Notes: generated by a model not told the origin, from the sequence alone. Positions 1-8,010 are shown, numbered from the stretch's first letter. The stretch is 8,937 nt of DNA from Alphaproteobacteria bacterium (GCA_018828205.1 JAHJWA010000140.1:1-8937); one strand, 5' to 3'. Translations and numbers: made by a program.

Positions 1-1
1 C

Positions 2-625
2 ACCCCTGCATGGTGGTGGCTCCTGGGTCTGGCCGCGCTTGCAGCCCTGGCGGCCGCCGCGATCTGGTGGCGCCGCCGCTCGCCCGCGCCGCTGCGGATC
101 GAGCCGCCGGTGGTGCGCAAGGATAGCGCAGCGGCCCCTGCCGCGCCGCGCGCCGCGCTCACCTTGCGCCCCGAAGCGATCCGGCTCAGCCGCAGCGTGA
201 TGGCGGCGACGCTGACCTATCGCCTGACCGTGCTCAACCGCGGGACCGAGGCGCTGACCAATGTGGTGATCGAGGCGGATCTGGGCTCGGCCAGCGGCGA
301 CCGCCCGGTCGAGGAACAGGTCGCCATACCCACGACCGCACTCGAGCCGCGCCACACCATGCCCCGGCTCGCGCCCGGCCAGTCGGCTCGCTTCGAGGGG
401 CGGCTCCAGCTGCAGCTCAGCCAGGTGGGTATCCTGCGGCAGGGCAACACCCCGTTGATGGTGCCGCTGCTGCGGCTGCGCACCACTGCCGACGGGATCG
501 ATCCCCAGGCGCAGACGCTGGCGATCGGGCAGCAGGGCACGGGAAGCAGCAGCCGGCTCCAGCCGTTCCGGCTCGACGAGGGGCCTCGCGGCTACGAACC
601 GCTCGCCCAGAGGGTGCTGGACTAG
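2..625 (+). CDS. Membrane-anchored protein with beta-rich C-terminal domain, 5'-partial, unrecognised
   Basis: The reading frame is open from the left edge to a TAG at 623-625, so the start lies outside the window; the GTG at 110 is only an internal codon. The visible 207 residues begin with a Trp/Leu/Ala-rich hydrophobic helix (bases about 11-70, starting WWWLLGLAALA) ended by a basic WWRRR stop-transfer cluster. A short Pro/Ala-rich linker follows, then about 150 residues with alternating hydrophobic strands. The stretch LTYRLTVLNRGTEALTNV resembles the conserved-repeat beta-sandwich (DUF11/CARDB-like) pattern; that is inference, not a firm family call. By the positive-inside rule the domain would face the cytoplasm, which is unusual for such folds. 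No catalytic motif is visible. Related sphingomonad proteins often have a Pro/Thr-rich secreted region before the helix, but that part cannot be seen here. The 40-base gap to sseA gives no clear functional link. Confidence 0.7.
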   Translation, partial: TPAWWWLLGLAALAALAAAAIWWRRRSPAPLRIEPPVVRKDSAAAPAAPRAALTLRPEAIRLSRSVMAATLTYRLTVLNRGTEALTNVVIEADLGSASGDRPVEEQVAIPTTALEPRHTMPRLAPGQSARFEGRLQLQLSQVGILRQGNTPLMVPLLRLRTTADGIDPQAQTLAIGQQGTGSSSRLQPFRLDEGPRGYEPLAQRVLD

Positions 626-631
626 CGCGCT

Positions 632-659
632 CGACTAGGCGGGACCGGGTCGCTAGTCG
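632..659 (+). other. Inverted repeat in the sseA leader
   Basis: CGACTAG (632-638) and CTAGTCG (653-659) form a perfect 7-bp inverted repeat with a 14-base loop, in the 40-base gap before sseA. The right arm runs into GGGGG (659-663), the only purine-rich stretch next to the ATG at 666. A third CTAG lies in the stop region of the upstream gene (622-625). There is no following T-run, so this is not a standard intrinsic terminator. It could be a weak terminator of the upstream gene, a leader structure limiting sseA translation, or a protein-binding site. The repeat is seen directly; the role is unknown. Confidence 0.35.
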
Positions 660-665
660 GGGGCC

Positions 666-1517
666 ATGGACTCACTCGTTTCGACGCAATGGCTGGCGGC
701 GCAGCTCGGGGCACCCGATCTGGTCGTGCTCGATGCGACCAAGCACCTGCCCGATGTGACCCGCGACCCCCACGCCGACTTCATCGCCTCGCATATCCCC
801 TGCGCGCGTTTTCTCGACCTGCCGAGCCTGCACGATCCGCACGCCCCGGTCGGCAACACGCTGCCCACACGCGCCCAGTTCGCGAAACGCGCCGCCGCGC
901 TGGGGATCACCCCGACGAGCCGGATCGTGCTCTACGACGACAGCGCGATCGCCAGCGCGGCACGCGCCTGGTTCATCTTCCGCCTGTTCGGACTGACCGA
1001 TGTGGCCGTCCTCGATGGCGGCTTGGCCAAGTGGCGAGCCGAGGGCCGCGTGACCGAAAGCGGAACCGTCGAACCTCCGCCCTCGGATTTCACCGCCCCC
1101 GAACCCGCACGGCGGGTCCGCACCAAATCCGACATGCTCGCCAATCTCGACAGCCGCGCCGAACAGGTGGTCGATGCCCGCGACGCAGCGCGCTTTCTCG
1201 GCACCAGCGCCGATACCGTCCACGGGCTCGAGGGCGGCCATATTCCGGGCGCGCGCAACCTGTTCTTCCGCGATCTCTTCGCCCCCGACGGCACCTACAA
1301 GGCACCGGAGGAATTGCGCGGCGCCTTCCGCGCAGCCGGGCTCGATCTCGACCGCCCGATCACCGCCAGCTGCGGCAGCGGGATGACCGCCTCGGTGCTG
1401 CTGTTCGCGCTGCACCTGGCCGGGGTCGAGGATGCCGCGCTCTACGACGGCAGCTGGTCCGAATGGGGCGCCGATCCCGCCACTCCCAAGGAAACCGGAG
1501 CGCCGCGCGCAGCATGA
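666..1517 (+). CDS. sseA: 3-mercaptopyruvate sulfurtransferase (two-domain rhodanese)
   Basis: This 283-residue cytoplasmic enzyme transfers sulfur from 3-mercaptopyruvate (or thiosulfate) to an acceptor through a cysteine persulfide. It has two rhodanese domains: an inactive N-terminal one (about 5-130, ending LDGGLAKWRAEGR) and a catalytic C-terminal one (about 150-275) with GGHIPGARN at 190-198. The active-site loop is CGSGMTA with Cys236. The CGSG form points to mercaptopyruvate sulfurtransferase rather than the CRKG loop of thiosulfate sulfurtransferases; Met replaces the usual Val (CGSGVTA). Arg172 and Arg177 fall where the family places substrate-binding arginines. Length matches the family (about 280). 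The ATG at 666 is chosen because MDSLVSTQWLA is a typical start for the family, although no good Shine-Dalgarno precedes it. The gene ends in an ATGA overlap with metC, so the two are probably co-transcribed and translationally coupled. Confidence 0.93.
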   Translation: MDSLVSTQWLAAQLGAPDLVVLDATKHLPDVTRDPHADFIASHIPCARFLDLPSLHDPHAPVGNTLPTRAQFAKRAAALGITPTSRIVLYDDSAIASAARAWFIFRLFGLTDVAVLDGGLAKWRAEGRVTESGTVEPPPSDFTAPEPARRVRTKSDMLANLDSRAEQVVDARDAARFLGTSADTVHGLEGGHIPGARNLFFRDLFAPDGTYKAPEELRGAFRAAGLDLDRPITASCGSGMTASVLLFALHLAGVEDAALYDGSWSEWGADPATPKETGAPRAA

Positions 1518-2719
1518 GCAAGCACGAGAGCAACGAACCGACTCCAGCGACGAGGCTAGTCACCGGAGGGCGCAGCCCCGATCCGCGCGTCGTCAACCCG
1601 CCGGTCTATCGCGCCAGCACGCATCTCTACGCCGATTGCGCCGCGCTGCGCGCCGGGGTGAAGAGCAATACCGATGGCAATTTCTTCTACGGCCGGCGCG
1701 GTTCGCCGACGCAATGGGCGCTCGCCGAGGCGCTGACCGGACTCGAGCCGGGCGCGCACGGCACCGTGCTTTACCCCAGCGGCGTCGCGGCGATCGCGGG
1801 CGCGCTGCTGGCGGTGGTCAAGCCGGGCGATGTCCTGCTGGTCGCCGACAATTCCTACGACCCCAGCCGGTCGATGGCCAAGGGCCTGCTCAAGCGGTTG
1901 GGGGTCGAGGCGCGGTTCTTCGACCCGCTCGATCACCGCGCCTATCGCGCGGCATTCTGCGACCGCACCAAGGCCGTGTGGCTGGAGAACCCCGGCAGCC
2001 TGACGATGGAGGTCTGCGATATCCCGGCTCTCGCCGCCGAGGCGCGCGAGCGCGGAGCGGTGAGCCTGATCGACAACACCTGGGCCACCGCGCTGGGCTT
2101 CCCGGCGCTGCAGCACGGCTGCGATATTGCGGTGCAGGCGCTGACCAAGCATGTGGGCGGGCATTCGGATCTGATGATGGGCTCCGCGAGCGCGGGCGAG
2201 CGCTGGTATCGCGCGCTGCGCCGGACAGCGCAGGATCTCGGCCATGTGGTCTCGCCCGACGATGCCGCGCTGGCGCTGCGGGGCCTGCGCACGATGCAGC
2301 TGCGGCTCGATCGCACGACCGGCACCGCGCTCGCGCTCGCCGGTTGGCTGGCGGCGCGGCCCGAAGTCGCGCATGTGCTGTGCCCGATGCTTCCCGGCGA
2401 TCCCGGTCATTCGCTGTGGCAGCGCGACTTCACCGGCGGCTGCGGTCTCTTCAGCTTCGTGCTTGCGGGCCGCGACGATGCGGCGCGCTGCCGCCTCGTC
2501 GACGCGCTCGAATTGTTCGGCATCGGCTACAGCTGGGGCGGGTTCGAGAGCCTCGCGCTGCCCTTCGATGTGGAACCCGTCCGCGCGGCGATGGACTGGC
2601 CGCGGCCGGGCTGGCAGGACAGCGACCGATACGCCATCCGGCTGTCGATCGGGCTGGAGGACCCTGTGGACCTCATCGCCGATCTCGAACAGGCGTTTGC
2701 CGCCATGGACAACCGATGA
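1514..2719 (+). CDS. metC: Cystathionine beta-lyase (PLP-dependent)
   Basis: This 401-residue enzyme of the Cys/Met-metabolism PLP family cleaves cystathionine to homocysteine, pyruvate and ammonia, the penultimate step of methionine synthesis by transsulfuration. Visible motifs: YGRRG (59-63) for cofactor phosphate from the neighbouring subunit, SYDPS with Tyr115 stacking on PLP, IDNTW with Asp187, and the Schiff-base lysine Lys212 in LTKHVGGHSD. YSWGGFES (339-346) and RLSIGLED with Arg376 are MetC-type signatures that closely follow E. coli MetC, and argue for beta-lyase rather than cystathionine gamma-synthase or O-acetylhomoserine sulfhydrylase. Start: the ATG at 1514 overlaps the sseA stop (ATGA), with a GGAG 13 bases upstream. 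The stop overlaps the next ATG in the same way. Like relatives, the enzyme may also release sulfide from cysteine, which would suit its sulfurtransferase partner (inference). Confidence 0.95.
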   Translation: MSKHESNEPTPATRLVTGGRSPDPRVVNPPVYRASTHLYADCAALRAGVKSNTDGNFFYGRRGSPTQWALAEALTGLEPGAHGTVLYPSGVAAIAGALLAVVKPGDVLLVADNSYDPSRSMAKGLLKRLGVEARFFDPLDHRAYRAAFCDRTKAVWLENPGSLTMEVCDIPALAAEARERGAVSLIDNTWATALGFPALQHGCDIAVQALTKHVGGHSDLMMGSASAGERWYRALRRTAQDLGHVVSPDDAALALRGLRTMQLRLDRTTGTALALAGWLAARPEVAHVLCPMLPGDPGHSLWQRDFTGGCGLFSFVLAGRDDAARCRLVDALELFGIGYSWGGFESLALPFDVEPVRAAMDWPRPGWQDSDRYAIRLSIGLEDPVDLIADLEQAFAAMDNR

Positions 2720-3810
2720 CCGTTCCGACGACACCCTCGCCTGCGGAAACCCCCGACGCGGCCGATGCGGTTGCGCCGGTCGACGAAGCGCCGGTCGAGC
2801 AGGCCTGGAGCCTCGCCGAACCCGCTCCCGCCGCGGACAGCGTCGCGGCTTCCGAAGACATCCGCGAACGCGTCTCGGCGCAGAGCGAGGTGGCGGGCGA
2901 TTTCCTCAACACGCTCGATGCGCTGGCAGTCAGCGTCGGCGATTTCCGCCTCTCGATCTGGGATGTGCTGGTGGTTCTGGCGATCGTCGCGCTCGTTCTC
3001 ACTCTCGCCTGGCTGACGACCCGGTCGCTGAACTGGCTGCTGCGGCGTTTCACCGGCTTCGACGATACCCAGCAGCTGCTCGGGCGCAAGATCCTCACGA
3101 TCGTCGTCTGGGGAATGGCCTTCTTCATCGGCATCGATCTGCTGGGGATCGATCTCACCGCGCTGGCGGTGTTCTCGGGCGCCTTCGGCCTCGCGATCGG
3201 TTTCGGGCTGCAGAAGACCTTCGGCAATCTGATCGCCGGCATCATCCTCTTGATGGACAAGTCGATCAAGCCGGGCGACGTGATCGCGGTCGCCGACACC
3301 ACCGGCAAGGAGACCTTCGGACAGATCCGCAAGATCGGGGTCCGCGCGGTCTCGGTCACCACCCGCGACCAGCGCGAATATCTGATCCCCAACGAGAACC
3401 TGATGATCAATCAGGTCGAGAACTGGTCCTATTCCTCCAAGAACGTGCGGATGCAGATCCCGGTCGGGGTCAGCTACGGCGCCGACATGAAGAAGGCCGA
3501 AGAGCTGATGCTCGAGGCGGCGAAGGATGCGCCGCGCGTGCTCAAGACCCCGCCACCCACCGTGTGGATGAGCGAATATGGCGATAGCTCGGTCAATTTC
3601 GTGATTCACACCTGGATCCAGGACCCCGAGGAAGGCGTCGGCAACGTCCGCTCCGCGGTGCTCAAGCGGCTGTGGTGGCTGTTCAAGGAACACGGCATCG
3701 AGATCCCCTTCCCGCAGCGCGACATCAATCTGCGCGACAGCGAGCAGTTCGAACGGCTGATCGAGGCGTTGGCGCAGCGACAGGCGATCAATGGGGGCGG
3801 CAAAGGCTAG
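2716..3810 (+). CDS. MscS-family mechanosensitive ion channel
   Basis: This 364-residue inner-membrane protein is predicted to be a small-conductance mechanosensitive channel that releases solutes on hypo-osmotic shock. Residues 1-75 form a Pro/Ala/Glu-rich, probably disordered cytoplasmic or periplasmic extension with no signal peptide. Three helices follow: TM1 about 82-101, TM2 about 126-146 and pore-lining TM3 about 148-180, the last rich in Gly/Ala (FSGAFGLAIGFGLQKTFGN) as is typical for MscS. The beta domain starts at KPGDVI (185-190) and includes LIPNENL (223-229); the alpha/beta tail ends with GIEIPFPQRDI (327-337), a family hallmark. Length is a little above E. coli MscS (286) because of the N-terminal extension. 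The ATG at 2716 overlaps the metC stop, so it is probably expressed with sseA-metC. A functional link to sulfur metabolism is not evident. No clear Shine-Dalgarno precedes it, which suggests translation by coupling. Confidence 0.93.
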   Translation: MTVPTTPSPAETPDAADAVAPVDEAPVEQAWSLAEPAPAADSVAASEDIRERVSAQSEVAGDFLNTLDALAVSVGDFRLSIWDVLVVLAIVALVLTLAWLTTRSLNWLLRRFTGFDDTQQLLGRKILTIVVWGMAFFIGIDLLGIDLTALAVFSGAFGLAIGFGLQKTFGNLIAGIILLMDKSIKPGDVIAVADTTGKETFGQIRKIGVRAVSVTTRDQREYLIPNENLMINQVENWSYSSKNVRMQIPVGVSYGADMKKAEELMLEAAKDAPRVLKTPPPTVWMSEYGDSSVNFVIHTWIQDPEEGVGNVRSAVLKRLWWLFKEHGIEIPFPQRDINLRDSEQFERLIEALAQRQAINGGGKG

Positions 3811-3828
3811 CTTCGCGCCCGGCTAGCC
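3805..3828 (+). terminator. Possible weak terminator hairpin at the end of the channel gene
   Basis: GGCTAGC (3805-3811) and GCTAGCC (3822-3828) form a perfect 7-bp stem around a 10-base loop, and the left arm contains the TAG stop codon of the channel gene. The sequence after it (CAGATTTCAAAA) has only a short TTT, so it does not meet the usual intrinsic-terminator pattern. Its position between two operons is what suggests a terminator. The second arm is itself a palindrome (GGCTAGCC), so a protein-binding site is an alternative. Confidence 0.3.
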
Positions 3829-3840
3829 CAGATTTCAAAA

Positions 3841-3852
3841 GCACAGCTGTGC
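3841..3852. promoter_or_regulatory. 12-bp perfect palindrome upstream of the sulfite-reduction operon
   Basis: GCACAGCTGTGC is a perfect 12-base palindrome 55 bases before the cobA start, in the 97-base gap 3811-3907 that should hold the operon promoter. The flanks are A/T-richer on the left (TTTCAAAA) than most of this GC-rich window. A dyad of this kind is typical of a dimeric regulator site and a sulfur-status regulator would make sense, but I do not recognise the motif and cannot name a protein. No convincing -35/-10 pair was found nearby. Confidence 0.35.
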
Positions 3853-3890
3853 CGCCACGCAAGCATTCTGATTGGCGCCTGGCCGATCGC

Positions 3891-3906
3891 GGAGGCATTT
3901 TCCTCC
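3891..3906 (+). promoter_or_regulatory. cobA Shine-Dalgarno with adjacent complementary CCTCC
   Basis: GGAGG (3891-3895) is a perfect Shine-Dalgarno core 12 bases before the ATG at 3908 and supports that start. It is followed, after a 6-base loop (CATTTT), by its exact complement CCTCC (3902-3906), ending one base before the ATG. The two could pair in the mRNA as a 5-bp all-GC stem and hide the ribosome-binding site. The complementarity is seen directly; regulation through it is inference. Confidence 0.5.
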
Positions 3907-3907
3907 C

Positions 3908-4666
3908 ATGCGAAACACAGGCATCATCCATCTCGTGGGCGCCGGACCCGGCGACCCCGACCTGCTGACGCTCCGCGCCGCGCGGCTGATCGCGCGCGCC
4001 GATGTCATCGTCCACGACGGTCTGGTCTCCCAGGACATCCTCGATTTTGCCAACCCGAATGCCGAACTCATTTCCGTGGCCAAGCGCCGCGCGCATCACA
4101 GCATGGCGCAGGACGATATCAACGCCCTGCTGGTGCGCGAGGCGCGCGCCGGGCGCCTGGTGGTGCGGCTGAAGGGCGGCGATCCGCTGGTGTTCGGGCG
4201 CGGCGGCGAGGAAGCCGAGGCTGCACGCGCCGCCGGTGTCGCGGTCGAGATCGTCCCCGGGATCAGCGCCGCCAATGGCGCCGCCGCCGCCGCGCAGATC
4301 GCGCTCACCCACCGCGACGCCTCGAGCGCGGTCAGCTTCGTCGCCGGCCAGTGCAAGGGTCTCGCCGAGCAGGACTGGGCCGGACTCGCGGGCAAGGGCC
4401 GCACGCTGGTCATCTACATGGGCGTCAAGACCGCGCCGCAGATCGCCGAGAAGCTGATGGCCGACGGCCTCGCCCCCGACATGCCGATCGCCGTGATCGA
4501 AAACGCCACCCGCTCCGCCATGCGCGTGCTGCGCGGCCCGCTTGCCGCGCTGCCCGAGCTGGTCGAGCGCGAGCGCGTGGTCAGCCCCGCGCTGATCGTG
4601 ATCGGCGACGTGACCGCGCGCGAGGATGCCACGCTGGCCCAGCTTGCACAGGAAACCGCACAATGA
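3908..4666 (+). CDS. cobA: Uroporphyrinogen-III C-methyltransferase (SUMT)
   Basis: This 252-residue cytoplasmic enzyme methylates uroporphyrinogen III at C2 and C7 with S-adenosylmethionine to give precorrin-2, the branch point to siroheme (and to cobalamin). Family motifs occur in order: VGAGPGDPDLLT (10-21), VHDGLVS (35-41), HHSMAQDDIN (63-72), RLKGGDPLVFGRGGEE (87-102), VPGISAA (116-122), THRD (134-137) and the YMG turn (170-172). It is a stand-alone SUMT of normal length, without the N-terminal dehydrogenase/ferrochelatase part of fused CysG. The ATG at 3908 is preferred over a TTG at 3872, which would add only a non-family 12-residue extension. As first gene of the sulfite-reductase operon its job is most likely siroheme supply for CysI. 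Its stop overlaps the next ATG by 4 bases. It could be annotated cysG-like; a role only in cobalamin is less likely here. Confidence 0.93.
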   Translation: MRNTGIIHLVGAGPGDPDLLTLRAARLIARADVIVHDGLVSQDILDFANPNAELISVAKRRAHHSMAQDDINALLVREARAGRLVVRLKGGDPLVFGRGGEEAEAARAAGVAVEIVPGISAANGAAAAAQIALTHRDASSAVSFVAGQCKGLAEQDWAGLAGKGRTLVIYMGVKTAPQIAEKLMADGLAPDMPIAVIENATRSAMRVLRGPLAALPELVERERVVSPALIVIGDVTAREDATLAQLAQETAQ

Positions 4667-4958
4667 GAATTCTCACCGGCAATGATCTCAAGACCGGGGC
4701 GGTCACCTGGTGGACCGGGAGCGACTGGTCGCTCCATGTCGAGGATGCCATCGACGTCACCGGCAAGGAAGACGAGATCGCCCGCCGCGAGGAATCGGCG
4801 CGCCGGGTCAATGTCCCCTACGTGATCGATGCCGAACTCGAAGGCGGCAGCCCCCGCCCCGCGCATATCAAGGACCGGGTGCGTGCGCTCGGTCCCACCG
4901 TGCGCCCCGACCTGACCCTCAAACCCGCCGATCCCGATATCGGCAAGTGGGTGATCTG

Positions 4959-4959
<1 letters not shown>
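4663..4959 (+). CDS. DUF2849 family protein of the sulfite-reductase operon
   Basis: This small 98-residue soluble protein has no signal peptide or membrane segment. It matches what I know of DUF2849, a family found next to siroheme methyltransferase and sulfite reductase in Alphaproteobacteria: an N-terminal TGAVTWWTG strand pair (11-19), VPYVIDAEL (51-59) and the conserved HIKDRVRALGPTVRPDL tail (68-84). It contains no cysteine, so it cannot ligate an Fe-S cluster by itself, and no nucleotide-binding motif is visible. The biochemical function is not assigned. From context it may help siroheme delivery, CysI maturation or complex formation (inference). The start ATG overlaps the cobA stop and has AGGA at 4650-4653, nine bases upstream. 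Its stop shares one base with the cysI ATG (TGATG), so synthesis of the two is probably coupled. Confidence 0.82.
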
Positions 4960-6615
<1,656 letters not shown>

Positions 6616-6623
<8 letters not shown>

Positions 6624-7095
6624 TCCGGCAACCACCACTGAGGGCCTTCAAGGCGATGGGCAGGGTCACAACAGCGGTCTGCTGCGCTACCGCCACGACG
6701 CGATCGCCGATCATGCGGCGGTGACCGTCGATGCCTTCGTCGAGCAGGACGATGCGCTCGCAGTCCGGATCGAACCCGGCGACGAGGCGCGCGAGCTGAT
6801 CCCGCATCTGGACCGGGTGAAGCTGGTCGAGGTGAACTTCCCCGCCTTTGGCGACGGGCGCGGCTATTCCTCCGCCCGGATCCTGCGCGAGGCCGGCTAC
6901 GAGGGCGAATTGCGCGCGGTGGGCGATGTGCTGGTCGACCAGCTCGCCTATATGCGCCGCTGCGGCTTCGATTCCTTCGATCCCGATGCGCCGCTCGATG
7001 CGGGCGACGTCGAGGCGGCGCTGGCGCGCTGGCCCGATGTCTACCAGTCCGCCGCCGACGACCGCACCCCGATCTGGACCAAGCGGCACGCATGA
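6616..7095 (+). CDS. DUF934 (COG3749-type) protein, sulfite-reduction associated
   Basis: This 159-residue soluble protein shows the DUF934 core: LVEVNFPAFGDGRGYSSARI (70-89), LRAVGDVLVDQLAYMRRCGF (99-118) and a helical tail. The family is repeatedly found directly after sulfite reductase genes and is described only as probably involved in sulfite reduction. Residues 1-25 are low-complexity (MTDPATTTEG) and probably flexible. There is a single cysteine (Cys116), so an Fe-S cluster held by this protein alone is excluded, and there is no obvious flavin or nucleotide motif. A partner or assembly role for CysI is plausible; an electron-transfer role would need another protein. The start is fixed by the strong AAGGAGG at 6603-6609. 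It overlaps cysI by 8 bases and cysH by 4. Confidence 0.88.
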
Positions 7096-7850
7096 ACGAA
7101 CTGCGCGCCATCGACCGGCTCGACACGCGGCCGCGCTTTTCGGAGCACGACGCGATCCGTCTCAACCGCATGTTCCGCGGCAGCGACACGCAGGAGATGC
7201 TGCGCGCGGTGATGGCGGATGATCTGGTGGGCGATCTGGCGACCGTCTCCAGCTTCGGCGCGGAAAGCGCGGTTCTGCTGCACCTGCTGTCGCAGATCGA
7301 TCCGGGCATTCCGGTGCTGTTCCTCGAGACCGGCAAGCATTTTCCCGAGACGCTCGCCTATCGCGACGCGCTGGTCGAACGGCTCGGGCTGACCAATCTG
7401 GTCAATCTCTATCCCGAGCTCGACGAACTGGAGACGAAGGACGCGAACGGGCTGCGCTGGTCTTTCGACCCCGATGGCTGCTGCGAGATCCGCAAGGTGC
7501 GCCCCCTGGCCAAGGCGTTGGCGGGCTACGACGCCACCTTCACCGGGCGCAAGGCGTTCCAGTCCTCGACCCGCGCGCAATTGCCTCGCTTCGAGATCGA
7601 CGCATCCGATCCGCAGGGGCGGCTCAAGATCAACCCGCTGATCGACTGGGATGCCCAGCGGATCGCCGCCTGGTTCGAAGAACACGATCTGCCGCGCCAC
7701 CCGCTGGTGGAACGCGGCTATCCCTCGATCGGCTGCTCGCCCTGCACCCGCCCGGTCGCCGAAGGGGACGATCCGCGCGCGGGCCGCTGGGCCGGCTGGG
7801 ACAAGACTGAATGCGGTATCCACAAGCCGGGCGAAGAACCCTTCCTCTGA
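7092..7850 (+). CDS. cysH: Assimilatory APS/PAPS reductase, 4Fe-4S type
   Basis: This 252-residue cytoplasmic enzyme reduces activated sulfate (APS or PAPS) to sulfite with thioredoxin or glutaredoxin. It has a PP-loop nucleotide-binding motif SSFGAES (53-59), the TGKHFPET stretch (80-87), GRKAFQSSTRA (152-162) and the C-terminal catalytic ECGIH with Cys241. It also carries the paired cysteines Cys130-Cys131 and Cys215-X2-Cys218. This CC...CXXC set binds a 4Fe-4S cluster and marks the bacterial/plant APS reductase type; E. coli PAPS reductase lacks it. The substrate is therefore more likely APS, although some cluster enzymes accept both, so the generic name phosphoadenylyl-sulfate reductase may mislead. 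The ATG at 7092 overlaps the DUF934 stop (ATGA). It is the last gene of the operon and supplies sulfite to CysI. No convincing Shine-Dalgarno is visible, which fits translational coupling. Confidence 0.94.
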   Translation: MNELRAIDRLDTRPRFSEHDAIRLNRMFRGSDTQEMLRAVMADDLVGDLATVSSFGAESAVLLHLLSQIDPGIPVLFLETGKHFPETLAYRDALVERLGLTNLVNLYPELDELETKDANGLRWSFDPDGCCEIRKVRPLAKALAGYDATFTGRKAFQSSTRAQLPRFEIDASDPQGRLKINPLIDWDAQRIAAWFEEHDLPRHPLVERGYPSIGCSPCTRPVAEGDDPRAGRWAGWDKTECGIHKPGEEPFL

Positions 7851-7894
7851 TCGCTTTGGCTTGAGTTCAGGCAGTGCGGCGCTAGCCTCGCGTC

Positions 7895-7996
7895 ATGGTC
7901 ATCGCCCTGTTGCTGGCGGCTGCACAGCCTGCCGAACCCGCTCCGCCTGCGCCGGATTGTGCCTATGATCGGTGCAGCGTTCCGCTGGCCCAATAG
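7895..7996 (+). CDS. Possible 33-residue small protein or truncated remnant, unrecognised
   Basis: An ATG at 7895 opens a 33-codon frame ending in TAG at 7994-7996, inside the 149-base convergent gap after cysH. The product begins MVIALLLAAAQ, like a short hydrophobic signal sequence, then a Pro/Ala-rich stretch, then DCAYDRCSVPLAQ with two cysteines five apart. The hydrophobic part is too short for a confident membrane helix, and no clear Shine-Dalgarno precedes it. It resembles the first residues of small exported proteins of sphingomonads, so it may be a real mini-protein or the leftover start of a longer gene. Coding status is uncertain. Confidence 0.3.
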   Translation: MVIALLLAAAQPAEPAPPAPDCAYDRCSVPLAQ

Positions 7997-8010
7997 CGCC
8001 TAGAGCCAGC
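7984..8010. terminator. Possible bidirectional terminator hairpin between convergent genes
   Basis: GCTGGC (7984-7989) and GCCAGC (8005-8010) form a 6-bp inverted repeat whose 15-base loop holds the stop of the small ORF (7994-7996) and the stop of the - strand gene (8000-8002); a short TAG/CTA pair lies inside the loop. Its place between convergent genes fits a shared terminator, but there is no T-run on either side and the stem is short. Confidence 0.25.

Noticed and set aside
1432..2715. In-frame upstream extension of the mechanosensitive channel through the metC region
   Set aside because: The extension is an Arg-rich out-of-frame translation of metC; the ATG at 2716 with its ATGA overlap gives a normal channel.
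1556..2734. Long - strand frame antisense to metC
   Set aside because: Arg/Gly/Ala-rich translation with no motif; the + strand encodes a clear MetC with its PLP lysine.
3872..3907. TTG start at 3872 giving a 12-residue N-terminal extension of CobA
   Set aside because: The extension (MAPGRSRRHFPP) is unlike the family, and the ATG at 3908 has a GGAGG ahead of it and begins immediately before the conserved first strand.
3811..3907. Cobalamin or SAM riboswitch in the cobA leader
   Set aside because: The gap is only 97 bases and holds no recognisable conserved box; only short inverted repeats are visible.
3811..3907. Sigma-70 type promoter for the sulfite-reduction operon
   Set aside because: A promoter is expected here, but no -35/-10 pair with acceptable spacing was found by eye; TTTCAA to CATTCT is about 25 bases apart.
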